Below, piece after piece: positions 56,299 to 64,000 of a stretch of DNA of 64,000 bases; within the stretch, counting starts at the first letter, position 1; each line of letters starts with the position of its first letter. The stretch is from contig JAQYWR010000007.1 in NCBI GenBank assembly GCA_029379225.1, positions 62,001 to 126,000 of the forward strand. The letters run 5' to 3'. The position numbers were made by a program, and so were the translations under genes. Origin of the DNA: Nostoc sp. S4. GTDB lineage: Bacteria; Cyanobacteriota; Cyanobacteriia; Cyanobacteriales; Nostocaceae. The notes below the pieces were generated by a model that worked only from the letters and a program-made list of their open reading frames with translations, was not told where the DNA came from and ran no database searches.

Positions 56299-58830
56299 AT
56301 GCGTATTCATCGTTACCTAATTTTAGGCATACTAATCTTTTTTTTAATTACAACTGTTTTACCAGCTACCGCAGAGGATTCTGTTTCTCGAACTCAATCT
56401 CAAGTCATATTACTGGAACAAGGAAAACAACTTTATGATGCCGGAAAATTAGTAGAAGCTGCACAAATTTGGTCACAAGCAGCCCAGATATTTCAGCAAA
56501 GTAAACAGCAGCACTATCAAGTATTAAGTTACAATTACCTGGCTATTGTTTATCAAGACTTGGGCAAGTGGTCAGCAGCGCGATCGCTAATCACTCAAGC
56601 AGAGAATATCCTAAAAGCAGTGGATGATTCCTTCCTTTACGCCCAAGTCCTCAACACCCAAGGAAGTTTACAATTTAACACTGGACAACCGGAATTAGCC
56701 TTAGAAACTTGGCAGCAAGCAGAGAAAATCTATCGTTCCCTCAAGGATGTAACAGGGATTGTACTATCGCAGATTAACCAAGCCCAAGCATTGCAAACGT
56801 TGGGAGAGTATCGTCGCGCTCAAAGGCAACTAGAACAAATCAATCAAGACCTTGCTACTTTACCTGATAATCTCATAAAAGCCAGGGGATTACAAAGTTT
56901 GGGGGTAACTCTGCAAGTCGTGGGAGATTTAGAGCGATCGCAACGAGTATTATTGCAAAGTTTAGCGATCGCAAAGCTTGTAAATTCTAACGCAGATATC
57001 ACTGAAACCTTATTGAGACTGGGGAATACTGCCAGAGCTAGGGAAGATTTTCCAGCCGCCTTAGAATTTTATCAACAAGTAAGTAGTAGTGGTAGCGATC
57101 GTACTCAACTAGAAGCACTCCTCAACCAACTCAGCCTTTTAATAAAAACCGAGCAAAATCAAGCTGCACTAGCACTATTACCGCAAATCCAAGGGCATCT
57201 TGCTAACCTGACTCCTAGTCGTTGGGGTATTTATGCCCAAGTTAATCTAGCAGCAAGTTGGATAAAACTATCATCATCAAAAACAAAAGACATTGCTCAA
57301 CTTTTGGCAAAAGCAATCAAACAAGCCAAAGAATTAGCAGATTCAAGAGCCCAAAGTTATGCTTTAGGAGAGTTAGGACATCTTTACGAACAAACTCAAC
57401 AATTTTCAGAAGCTTTAACTCTCACCCAAACAGCATTATCTTTGGCACAGGGAGTGCAAGCAGATGACATTGCCGTCAATTGGTTATGGCAGCAAGGACG
57501 AATTGAGAAAGCCAAAGGCAATATTGAATCAGCAATTACTGCTTATGAACAAGCTGTTAATTCCTTAACATCTGTGCGTCAAGATTTAATCCAAACGAGT
57601 CCTGACGTGCAGTTTTCCTTCCGCGACGAAGTTGAACCAGTATATCGGCAGTTAGTACAATTACTTTTACAAGATATAGACAGCTTACCGCAGAGCGATA
57701 AGCAACAACACTTAGAGAAATCTCGCCAGACAATTGAAGCATTGCAATTAGCAGAGTTAGAAAACTTCTTCCGTGAAGCCTGTTTAACTTATAAACCGCA
57801 ACCAATAGATAAAATCGATCCCAAAGCCGCAGTGATTTACCCAATTTTGCTAGAACGTCGCTTGGAAGTAGTTGTTTCTCTTCCTGGACAACCTTTGCAA
57901 CATTACGGAACAAATCTTTCCTCACAAGAGGAATCAGAGGTTTTTGAGCGACTGCGCCAGTCTCTAAACCCTGCTTTCTTGCCTGACGAGGTACTACCTC
58001 CTGCCCAAAAATTATATGATTGGTTATTGCGTCCTGCCGAAAAAAAGATAGAACAGCAAGAAATTAAAACTTTAGTATTTGTCTTGGATGGTTTTTTACG
58101 CAATGTACCGATGGCAGTTCTGCACGATCGCCAGCAGTTTATCATCCAAAAGTACAGCATAGCATTGACTCCTGGTTTACAACTATTAGAGTCTAGGCAT
58201 CTTCCTAACCAACAATTTCAAGCCTTAACTGCGGGTTTAGCAGCAGCACGTCAAGGCTTTGGTGAGTTACCTGGTGTCAAACAAGAAATTAAACAAATTA
58301 CAAACTATGTCCATGCCAAAATACTATTAGATGAAAAATTTACTCGATTGAACGTTGAAAAGCAAATAGAAAAAGTTCCCTTTTCTGTAGTTCATCTTGC
58401 TACCCACGGAGAATTTAGCTCTAAAGCTGAAGAAACATTTCTTTTAACTTGGGAAGACCGAATTAATGTTAAAGATTTAGATAGATGGTTAAAAGGTGCA
58501 TCTTCAAAACTGAGCAACAATGCTCCACGCTTACCAATTGAATTATTAGTACTTAGCGCTTGTCAAACTGCTAAAGGCGATAACCGCGCCGCTTTAGGAT
58601 TGGCAGGAATTGCTGTCCGTTCTGGTGCTAGGAGTACTTTAGCAACCCTCTGGTCAGTACAAGACAAATCAACTGCTGACTTGACAGCAGAATTTTACCG
58701 TCTGCTTACCCAAAAGCTTGTCAGCAAAGCTGAAGCGCTGCGTCAAGCGCAACTATTTCTCTTAAATTCTCCTCAGTACAAACATCCTTACTATTGGTCT
58801 GGGTTTGTACTTGTAGGAAATTGGGGTTAA
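56299..58830 (+). CDS. exported TPR-CHAT caspase-like protease-domain protein
   Basis: The 843-residue protein has a signal peptide (MRIHRYLILGILIFFLITTV, cleavage near TAEDS). About ten TPR units follow (YNYLAIVYQDLGKWSAARSL type, residues about 30-400), then a C-terminal CHAT domain from about residue 540. The catalytic His703 is in LATHGEF, and Cys755 is in LSACQTAKG. CHAT proteases are caspase/separase relatives. The C-terminal GIAVRSGARSTLATLWSVQD and HPYYWSGFVLVGNWG are the conserved CHAT end in cyanobacteria. An exported CHAT near a TPS exoprotein suggests processing or sensing at the envelope. The DUF928 gene follows 83 bases on. Confidence 0.9.
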   Translation: MRIHRYLILGILIFFLITTVLPATAEDSVSRTQSQVILLEQGKQLYDAGKLVEAAQIWSQAAQIFQQSKQQHYQVLSYNYLAIVYQDLGKWSAARSLITQAENILKAVDDSFLYAQVLNTQGSLQFNTGQPELALETWQQAEKIYRSLKDVTGIVLSQINQAQALQTLGEYRRAQRQLEQINQDLATLPDNLIKARGLQSLGVTLQVVGDLERSQRVLLQSLAIAKLVNSNADITETLLRLGNTARAREDFPAALEFYQQVSSSGSDRTQLEALLNQLSLLIKTEQNQAALALLPQIQGHLANLTPSRWGIYAQVNLAASWIKLSSSKTKDIAQLLAKAIKQAKELADSRAQSYALGELGHLYEQTQQFSEALTLTQTALSLAQGVQADDIAVNWLWQQGRIEKAKGNIESAITAYEQAVNSLTSVRQDLIQTSPDVQFSFRDEVEPVYRQLVQLLLQDIDSLPQSDKQQHLEKSRQTIEALQLAELENFFREACLTYKPQPIDKIDPKAAVIYPILLERRLEVVVSLPGQPLQHYGTNLSSQEESEVFERLRQSLNPAFLPDEVLPPAQKLYDWLLRPAEKKIEQQEIKTLVFVLDGFLRNVPMAVLHDRQQFIIQKYSIALTPGLQLLESRHLPNQQFQALTAGLAAARQGFGELPGVKQEIKQITNYVHAKILLDEKFTRLNVEKQIEKVPFSVVHLATHGEFSSKAEETFLLTWEDRINVKDLDRWLKGASSKLSNNAPRLPIELLVLSACQTAKGDNRAALGLAGIAVRSGARSTLATLWSVQDKSTADLTAEFYRLLTQKLVSKAEALRQAQLFLLNSPQYKHPYYWSGFVLVGNWG

Positions 58831-58861
58831 CTCACAAATCAATTAAAAATTAAAAATCAAA

Positions 58862-58889
58862 GTAGAGATGCGATTAATCGCGTCTCTAC
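58862..58889. repeat. dispersed palindrome between CHAT and DUF928 genes
   Basis: GTAGAGATGCGAT-TA-ATCGCGTCTCTAC is a 13-bp stem with one mismatch, of the same family as those at 35499 and 44824. Located 31 bases after the CHAT stop, it may reduce read-through into the DUF928 gene. Confidence 0.6.
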
Positions 58890-58913
58890 AACTGACAACT
58901 GGCATTTTAGAAA

Positions 58914-59606
58914 ATGATAGTAAATAACTTTTCATATCAATTTAAATTCTTCATTCTTGGCTTATTTCTACAGCTGTTAATGTTTGCCTTACCTAATTTG
59001 GCGCAATCAGAATCAGTCACATCAAAAGTCAATCTATTAAAGCAATTTGTTTTTGAAGAGAATTTTGAACCACCTGGAGAGCCAGAACCAAAAAGTGATA
59101 CTGTTGGTGCAGGTTCTCGTGATGGACTCAGGTGTTCTGAGAATGAACAGCCCATTAAACCTTTAATGCCAAAACGTAACTTTGGGTTAACCTTCCAAGA
59201 GCATCCTCCCGTATTTATTTCCTTACCCAAAACTTCAGCACAGAAAGTTGTGCTGACCTTTAGAGATGAAACGGGTAATTATTATGAAAGAACTTTTTTA
59301 CCTATTACTACTAGTGGAGGAATTGTTAGCTTCACTCAACCCAAGGAAAAAACACCGCTAACTGTAGGTAAAAACTACGAATGGTCTTTGGTAGTTGTTT
59401 GTGGAAAAACTGTGCAACCAGATGACCCGACATTTAATGGTTGGGTACAACGAGTTGCAAAAACAACCGAACTAGATAAGGAGTTGAGCCAGTTAACTAC
59501 CGTTGGTCAAGCGAATTGGTACGCACAGAGAGGATACTGGTATGAAATGCTCATGACTATAGAAAAAGCTAATAAAGCTGAACCCAAGAATACCCAATTA
59601 AAATAA
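58914..59606 (+). CDS. DUF928 exported protein
   Basis: The 230-residue protein has a hydrophobic N-terminal signal ([20 protein letters not shown]). The DUF928 features are [56 protein letters not shown] and the C-terminal [19 protein letters not shown]. Two Cys (about 73 and 163) could form a disulfide. DUF928 genes are usually found in cyanobacteria with CHAT, CHASE2 and TPS exoproteins; the function is unknown. Its end overlaps the convergent AAA-CHASE2 gene by 9 bases. Confidence 0.88.
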   Translation: MIVNNFSYQFKFFILGLFLQLLMFALPNLAQSESVTSKVNLLKQFVFEENFEPPGEPEPKSDTVGAGSRDGLRCSENEQPIKPLMPKRNFGLTFQEHPPVFISLPKTSAQKVVLTFRDETGNYYERTFLPITTSGGIVSFTQPKEKTPLTVGKNYEWSLVVVCGKTVQPDDPTFNGWVQRVAKTTELDKELSQLTTVGQANWYAQRGYWYEMLMTIEKANKAEPKNTQLK

Positions 59607-62369
59607 TTCGTAATTATTTTGTTGTAGTATTTTGTCAATCAACTGCTGATTTTCTTTGCCTTCTGCTTGCTTAAAATATTCAATTGCAATTTTTCCAGCA
59701 GCAGGTTGCTCTTTTGCAACTGCAAGTAATAACTTAAGAGTTTGCTGGAGTTGGATTTTCTCAAGCAGCTTATTTGCAAACATAGGTAGGATAAACGGAG
59801 CAAATATTAACCCTAATAATGGGGAAAAAATGGGAATCCACCAACCTTGTAAAAATGCCAGATAACTAAACATAATTAATCCTAGTCCGGTGCTAGTGAT
59901 GACAAATATTAATTGTCTAGGTGATTTGAATCGCCAACCAATTAATACTCCGATCGCAGACCAAAGCAAAATCCATAAGCTTTCCCATATTTCAGACCAA
60001 GTTCGCAGCATTTCTTTTCCTTCTATTGCTGCGGTTAATATTTGGCTGATAGTATTAGCATGAATAAATACTCCTGCCATTTGTTTTGCTGACCCAAATA
60101 ACCGATTGTTATAAGGTGTTTGAAAAAAGTCATTAATACTTTCAGCTGTTGCACCAATTAAAACAATACGATTTTGGATTTTTTCTTTTGGTATCCGTTC
60201 TTGCAACAAATCTATGATGGAGAAGCTTTGAAAATGTTGTTCTGTACCTTGATAATTAAGTAAAATTTGATAACCTCCCGTGTCAGCTCGGACATACCCT
60301 CCGTCAAAAGGTTGCAAGGGTATTAGTAAGGCTTTGCCAAGCTGGATATTATGGCGATTTTGAGGATGAGGATGGGGAGTGATGCCAAGAGTTTCTAAGT
60401 ATTGTAATGCTAATTTTAAACCGAAACTTTGGCGTAATTGATTTTTCGGAGATAGCTGTGCCAATGTCAAAGGCGAACGTACTGTTAATAAAGCACGACG
60501 TACCTTACCATCTCCATCCAATACTTGGTCACTAAAACCAACCTGACCTAACTGAGCTAATACTTTTGGTGGTGCAACCTTAGCACCTACAACTTTATCA
60601 ACTCCAATAAGGTTAGGAGTATTCTTAAACAATTCTACTAATTCTTGATACCCTGGTTCTACTGGTAAATCTCGATATAAATCTAACCCGATTAATTTAG
60701 GTTGATAAGTTTTCAATTTTTTGAGCGCTTTCACTAAAATACTATCGGGTATAGGATATTGTCGTATTTGTTGTAAATCTGGTTCATCAATTGTAATTAC
60801 AACAATATGAGAATCAATTCCTGCTTGCGGTTTTTGTTGCAAAAAGCTATCAAACATATTCCATTCCATCCCCTGTAATAAACCAATGAAGCGTAGCAGA
60901 AGAATAAAAATAGTAATCCCAATTGCAAAGCTAACAGTACACGATTTACCAAAGCGTGCTACAGCATCTAATTTAGCACCTTTTCTGGCTTCAACCAAAA
61001 TCTGATTCGCTTCCTTTGCAGCTGTCAGAGCAAATTGTGCTTTTTCTAATTCAATTTTTTCAGCATTTAAAGTTTTTTCAATTTCTTGTTTATCTAATTC
61101 CTGACTAGTAGCAAGAAATCGATAATCTATACTAGAAAGTTTTTTATTTTCTGACCATGTTAGTGCTTCTTTTAATGAAATTCCCTTTAATAATTGAGAT
61201 TTATCTTGCTGGTTGCTAGCAACCCATTTTTTTAAACTTTTAGAATATGGACGTAAGTTATCTAATTCTTTAGCAACCCAATCTAAATTAAATATAATTT
61301 GATAAATTTTGTTCTTAACTTGAATTTTACCTTGATTTTTAATAACTAATCCTGATAACAACAATTTATTTTCTTCTCTAACATCATCAATGACAATCTC
61401 TTCTCCTATTAAGATTTGTTGATATATTCCTAACAATCTTCCTGCCGTTTGCTCGTTTTCTAGAAGGCGCAAGCTTATAGTTCTTAAGTGTTCAGGTTCA
61501 TCTTGAAATTCCCAATTATTTATAATACGTAACTTTACCAAATTAGTAATAAATATTTGCTCATCAGCGATCGGTAATTTTTCTCTATCTTTCCATTCTT
61601 CATTTGCCACAAGCTGACACAGCTTTTGAGTCAGGAATGGTTGTCCACCAGTCCAATGTAATATCTCTTTTAAAATAATTTGTGGATTTACTACTTTTCC
61701 TTCTAATCCTTTTGTTAAAGCGATAGTCTCTTGTAATTTAAAACCCTGAAGTTCTATTGATTTACCAATATTAAACGGTGTACGTCTTTTATCTTGAATC
61801 AAATCTGATGGAGTTGCTACTCCAAAAATAGCAAAGGTAATACGTTTATATTCTGGATTGATTGCTCTTTGATTATAGCAAAATCGAATCAATGCAAAAA
61901 AATCATCAACTGGAAAATCTAAACTCAGAATACTATCAATTTCATCAATGAAAATAAATAGTTGTTTTTGAGGAAAATGAAGGTGTAATAATTCCTCAAT
62001 CAGCCACCTTAATCTTTCTAATAAAGATATATCCTCTTGTTGACGCCACCACTTTTTTAAGTTGATTTGATTAAATAAATTAAAACCTAATAATAAATCA
62101 GCAACTACACTCTTATACCACTGAAGTGGGGTGATATGTGAAGTGCCAATAATCGATATATCAATGGTACTGCATTTAAATCCTGCTTGTTCTAAATGAT
62201 ATTTTGTACTTGCAAGTAAAGAGGATTTCCCCATTTGTCGAGAGTTCAGGATATAGCAAAACTCTCCCTGCTTGAGAGCCTCATAAAGCAGGAAATCTGC
62301 TTGTCTTTGCACATAACTAGGTGCATTAACTGTCAAACTACCACCGACTTGGTATTTATAATTATTCAT
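59598..62369 (-). CDS. AAA-like (nSTAND) ATPase fused to CHASE2 sensor with three membrane helices
   Basis: The 923-residue protein (ATG 62369; a TTG four codons earlier is less likely) starts with an AAA-like domain. Walker A variant is [11 protein letters not shown] and Walker B is [33 protein letters not shown] follows, then a winged-helix region to about 400. After a coiled coil and one membrane helix (near 480) comes the extracytoplasmic CHASE2 domain ([60 protein letters not shown]). Three membrane helices and a short cytoplasmic tail end the protein. It couples an outside sensor to an inside NTPase. It is convergent with DUF928. Confidence 0.92.
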   Translation of the reverse strand: MNNYKYQVGGSLTVNAPSYVQRQADFLLYEALKQGEFCYILNSRQMGKSSLLASTKYHLEQAGFKCSTIDISIIGTSHITPLQWYKSVVADLLLGFNLFNQINLKKWWRQQEDISLLERLRWLIEELLHLHFPQKQLFIFIDEIDSILSLDFPVDDFFALIRFCYNQRAINPEYKRITFAIFGVATPSDLIQDKRRTPFNIGKSIELQGFKLQETIALTKGLEGKVVNPQIILKEILHWTGGQPFLTQKLCQLVANEEWKDREKLPIADEQIFITNLVKLRIINNWEFQDEPEHLRTISLRLLENEQTAGRLLGIYQQILIGEEIVIDDVREENKLLLSGLVIKNQGKIQVKNKIYQIIFNLDWVAKELDNLRPYSKSLKKWVASNQQDKSQLLKGISLKEALTWSENKKLSSIDYRFLATSQELDKQEIEKTLNAEKIELEKAQFALTAAKEANQILVEARKGAKLDAVARFGKSCTVSFAIGITIFILLLRFIGLLQGMEWNMFDSFLQQKPQAGIDSHIVVITIDEPDLQQIRQYPIPDSILVKALKKLKTYQPKLIGLDLYRDLPVEPGYQELVELFKNTPNLIGVDKVVGAKVAPPKVLAQLGQVGFSDQVLDGDGKVRRALLTVRSPLTLAQLSPKNQLRQSFGLKLALQYLETLGITPHPHPQNRHNIQLGKALLIPLQPFDGGYVRADTGGYQILLNYQGTEQHFQSFSIIDLLQERIPKEKIQNRIVLIGATAESINDFFQTPYNNRLFGSAKQMAGVFIHANTISQILTAAIEGKEMLRTWSEIWESLWILLWSAIGVLIGWRFKSPRQLIFVITSTGLGLIMFSYLAFLQGWWIPIFSPLLGLIFAPFILPMFANKLLEKIQLQQTLKLLLAVAKEQPAAGKIAIEYFKQAEGKENQQLIDKILQQNNYELF

Positions 62370-63092
62370 AGGTTTATCCAATTAATTGTTAAATTGTTGT
62401 AAACACTAGCTGCGGCAATCAAGTAATTAGACTATTGCCAACTATGGTCAAAGTGATGGTGTGACCTGAAGAATATTTTGGACAGGTTGTCCAACTTTAC
62501 CTTCTAAAAACATCCAAAAAATAGCACAAAGGAAAACTAAATGCTGGTTGACAATCACTGCTAGTGTATTAACTGGTACAGTAGTGTAAGATATTAGCTG
62601 TAACCAAGCCCCTTTGGGGCGGGTGTAGGGTGTGGCTGAGTGGGGTTGTGTGTCGAAATTGCCCCCAAGTTTGGGTAGAAGCCCCTAATTTTAAGGATGA
62701 AAAAACAAAAAAGATGTATGTCGAGGCACTACATGGAAAAAATCCAGCGTCCTCGCTTGAAACCCCTGATTTTAATTATGGGGTTCCCTATACCCTACCC
62801 CCAACACCCCACATCCTGTCTTCTCCTGAAGGAGACGCTACGCGAACACGAAAAAGTTTTCGGTCTACTGACTATAGATAATGAAGTAATTTCTCAGCAA
62901 TTAAAAGCTTTATTAACTCCAGCTCTAGTTTTGATTGTTTGCCGCTCTTTATTCTACAGTTCTATGCAGCCTCACATAGAATTGGTATAGCAGGAGGCAG
63001 GAGGCAGAGGGCAGAAGGCAGAAGGTAAAACTGTTACTATTCCTAGCTTTCACGCTTGTCATTATGTCCTAAAGGGTGTGACTACGGCTATA
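62370..63092. other. intergenic region of dispersed repeats
   Basis: About 720 bases without a supportable gene. It contains CCCCTTTGGGGCGGG-type and GGTGTAGGGTG words near 62610, and a GAAGGAGACGCTACGCG repeat near 62829. A purine-rich GGAGGCAGGAGGCAGAGG tract begins at 62991, and an IS630-like end lies at 63059-63092. Open frames here (62630-62881, 62697-62990) have repeat-derived composition and no ribosome-binding site. Confidence 0.55.
62986..63092. repeat. short element ending in an IS630-type terminus
   Basis: From TATAGC at 62986 to GCTATA at 63092. The right part (CACGCTTGTCATTATGTCCT) closely matches 44750-44775 (CACGCTTGTTATTATGTCTT) and the IS630 right end near 29866. The left part is a purine-rich tandem repeat. 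It ends one base before the desaturase stop codon. Confidence 0.5.
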
Positions 63093-63986
63093 TCAGAGAT
63101 TCTGCGATCGTGGCGATCGCTCGAATTCACCGACAATATCCCAATTAACTTTTATGTATCCTGGTTCAATGTGGGTAAAGTGTGAATTCAACTGTTGATG
63201 AACTGTGGGTAGAGCGTGAAATGGAATTGATGGATACAAATGATGCTCTGCATGAAATGGCATATTCCACATTAAAAATTGTAAAGGAAAGAGCGTCAGG
63301 GTTGTACGGGTATTCGTCAACAGATTAGCATCAAGAGTACAACCTGTATGTTCTGCCAGCAAAATAAAACGTAGAATTGGTTGAGCGATAAACATAGGTA
63401 GCAGCCAGTAAAGCAAAAACCAAGGCTGACCCACTATTATGGAAACAGCGATCGCCCCTGCATAAACAGCTAATTGCCAACGAGTCGAGCGAATAACTTC
63501 AGCTCGTGCTGTTTGTGGCACAAATGGGCAATCATCAAGTTGACCAAATGCAGTCCGAAAATGTCCACCAATTTTACCTATCCACCAAGGTAAACCACTA
63601 ATAATTAACAAGTATTTACCTAAATTGCTTGCTTTAAGATCGGTCAGTTCTGGATCTTTGTCAGGAACACGAGTATAGCGGTGATGCCAGTTGTGGTAAT
63701 AAAGATAAAATGTGCTGTTGTAAAATGAAAGCAAACCTGCACACCAAGCCACAATATCATTCAAACGATTGTTAGCAAAAGCAGTTCTGTGAATGCATTC
63801 ATGCATAGGTGCGAACATAGAAACCAGACAAAAGCCATAGATTGCCAGTGCTGGTATTGCTAACAACCAATTACCAAAATTCATTGCCCACACGTAACCA
63901 CTGCATCCCATAACAGTCAGGTGTCCAGCCAATTGAATCAACCCCTTAGAGTTATACCGATGATTCAAAACACTTAATTCTTGCAT
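63093..63986 (-). CDS. membrane fatty-acid desaturase family protein
   Basis: The 297-residue membrane protein carries the three His boxes of the non-haem di-iron desaturase/hydroxylase family: HECIH (in PMHECIHRTAF), HNWHH and HAEHH. An extra EHTGC lies before the last box. Four to five membrane helices are visible (LLAIPALAIYGFCLVSMF, AVYAGAIAVSIIVG, FLLYWLLPMF). Box spacing and the HRTAFANNRLND segment resemble the RtxC-like soluble-substrate/lipid desaturases of cyanobacteria rather than DesA or CrtW. The substrate is not deducible. It lies at the right edge, complete, with no visible partner. Confidence 0.88.
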   Translation of the reverse strand: MQELSVLNHRYNSKGLIQLAGHLTVMGCSGYVWAMNFGNWLLAIPALAIYGFCLVSMFAPMHECIHRTAFANNRLNDIVAWCAGLLSFYNSTFYLYYHNWHHRYTRVPDKDPELTDLKASNLGKYLLIISGLPWWIGKIGGHFRTAFGQLDDCPFVPQTARAEVIRSTRWQLAVYAGAIAVSIIVGQPWFLLYWLLPMFIAQPILRFILLAEHTGCTLDANLLTNTRTTLTLFPLQFLMWNMPFHAEHHLYPSIPFHALPTVHQQLNSHFTHIEPGYIKVNWDIVGEFERSPRSQNL

Positions 63987-64000
63987 AGCGAGAATTTGGC

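Noticed and set aside
62630..62990. Two overlapping short plus-strand frames
   Set aside because: They are built from dispersed repeat words, with atypical composition and no start signals.
63093..63986. CrtW beta-carotene ketolase
   Set aside because: The His boxes HECIH/HNWHH/HAEHH and the length fit the desaturase family better than the ketolase pattern.

Overview
The window comes from a filamentous, hormogonium-forming cyanobacterium, most likely Nostocales. The signs are abundant HIP1 octamers (GCGATCGC), a seven-GAF phototaxis receptor operon, gas-vesicle genes, the inducible CO2-uptake NDH-1 genes ndhF3/ndhD3/cupA, an OAA-type lectin, CHAT/CHASE2/DUF928 proteins and many short dispersed repeats. 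No species can be named from the sequence alone.

Layout. 1-12.3 kb (minus strand) is a Pix/Ptx-type phototaxis operon: PatA-like regulator, CheY, CheW, seven-GAF methyl-accepting receptor, hybrid CheA, tandem CheW-like protein, and the start of one more gene cut by the window edge. 12.5-23.8 kb (mostly minus) is a gas-vesicle cluster: gvpV, gvpN, gvpJ, gvpK, gvpF, a CDC48-like double AAA ATPase, a second GvpF/L protein, gvpA and a gvpC-like gene, with gvpG divergent from gvpN and a tandem ArsA/Get3-type ATPase at the upstream end. Between gvpN and gvpV lie a small toxin-like gene and two genes broken by in-frame stops.

24.0-30.6 kb is an accessory stretch: an nSTAND NTPase with 12 WD40 repeats, two inverted copies of a ribbon-helix-helix-like gene (one decayed) around the 3' part of a tRNA-Phe gene (a likely attachment-site remnant), a NIL-domain protein, and a dead IS630-family element. 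30.1-35.4 kb carries a 1553-residue DUF4157 toxin-type protein (typical cargo of extracellular contractile injection systems) with a 15-residue repeat array and a candidate immunity gene. 35.6-37.3 kb is a double-ATPase ABC protein.

38.0-44.3 kb (minus) is the inducible CO2-uptake operon ndhF3, a Tat-exported beta-carbonic anhydrase, ndhD3, a CDP-alcohol phosphatidyltransferase and cupA. 44.3-46.1 kb holds repeats, a small membrane protein and a pentapeptide-repeat gene broken by a MITE and two TGA codons.

46.2-62.4 kb contains two AAA-like (nSTAND) proteins, a very large TPS-domain exoprotein, a secreted TPR-CHAT protease-like protein, a DUF928 protein and an AAA-CHASE2 protein. In the middle is a block of exported or carbohydrate-binding genes: a trefoil-like protein with a homopolymer frameshift, an OAA-type high-mannose lectin, a nucleoside-hydrolase-fold protein and a PEP-CTERM protein. 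The right edge is a membrane fatty-acid desaturase-family gene.

Taken together, the left third looks like a hormogonium module (steering plus buoyancy). The centre is an island with a toxin and mobile remnants, and the right half combines carbon-concentration genes with a secreted signalling/adhesion locus. The least explained parts are the gas-vesicle cluster with CDC48-, ArsA- and winged-helix-bearing components, the CHAT/TPS/CHASE2/lectin neighbourhood, and the orphan injection-system toxin.
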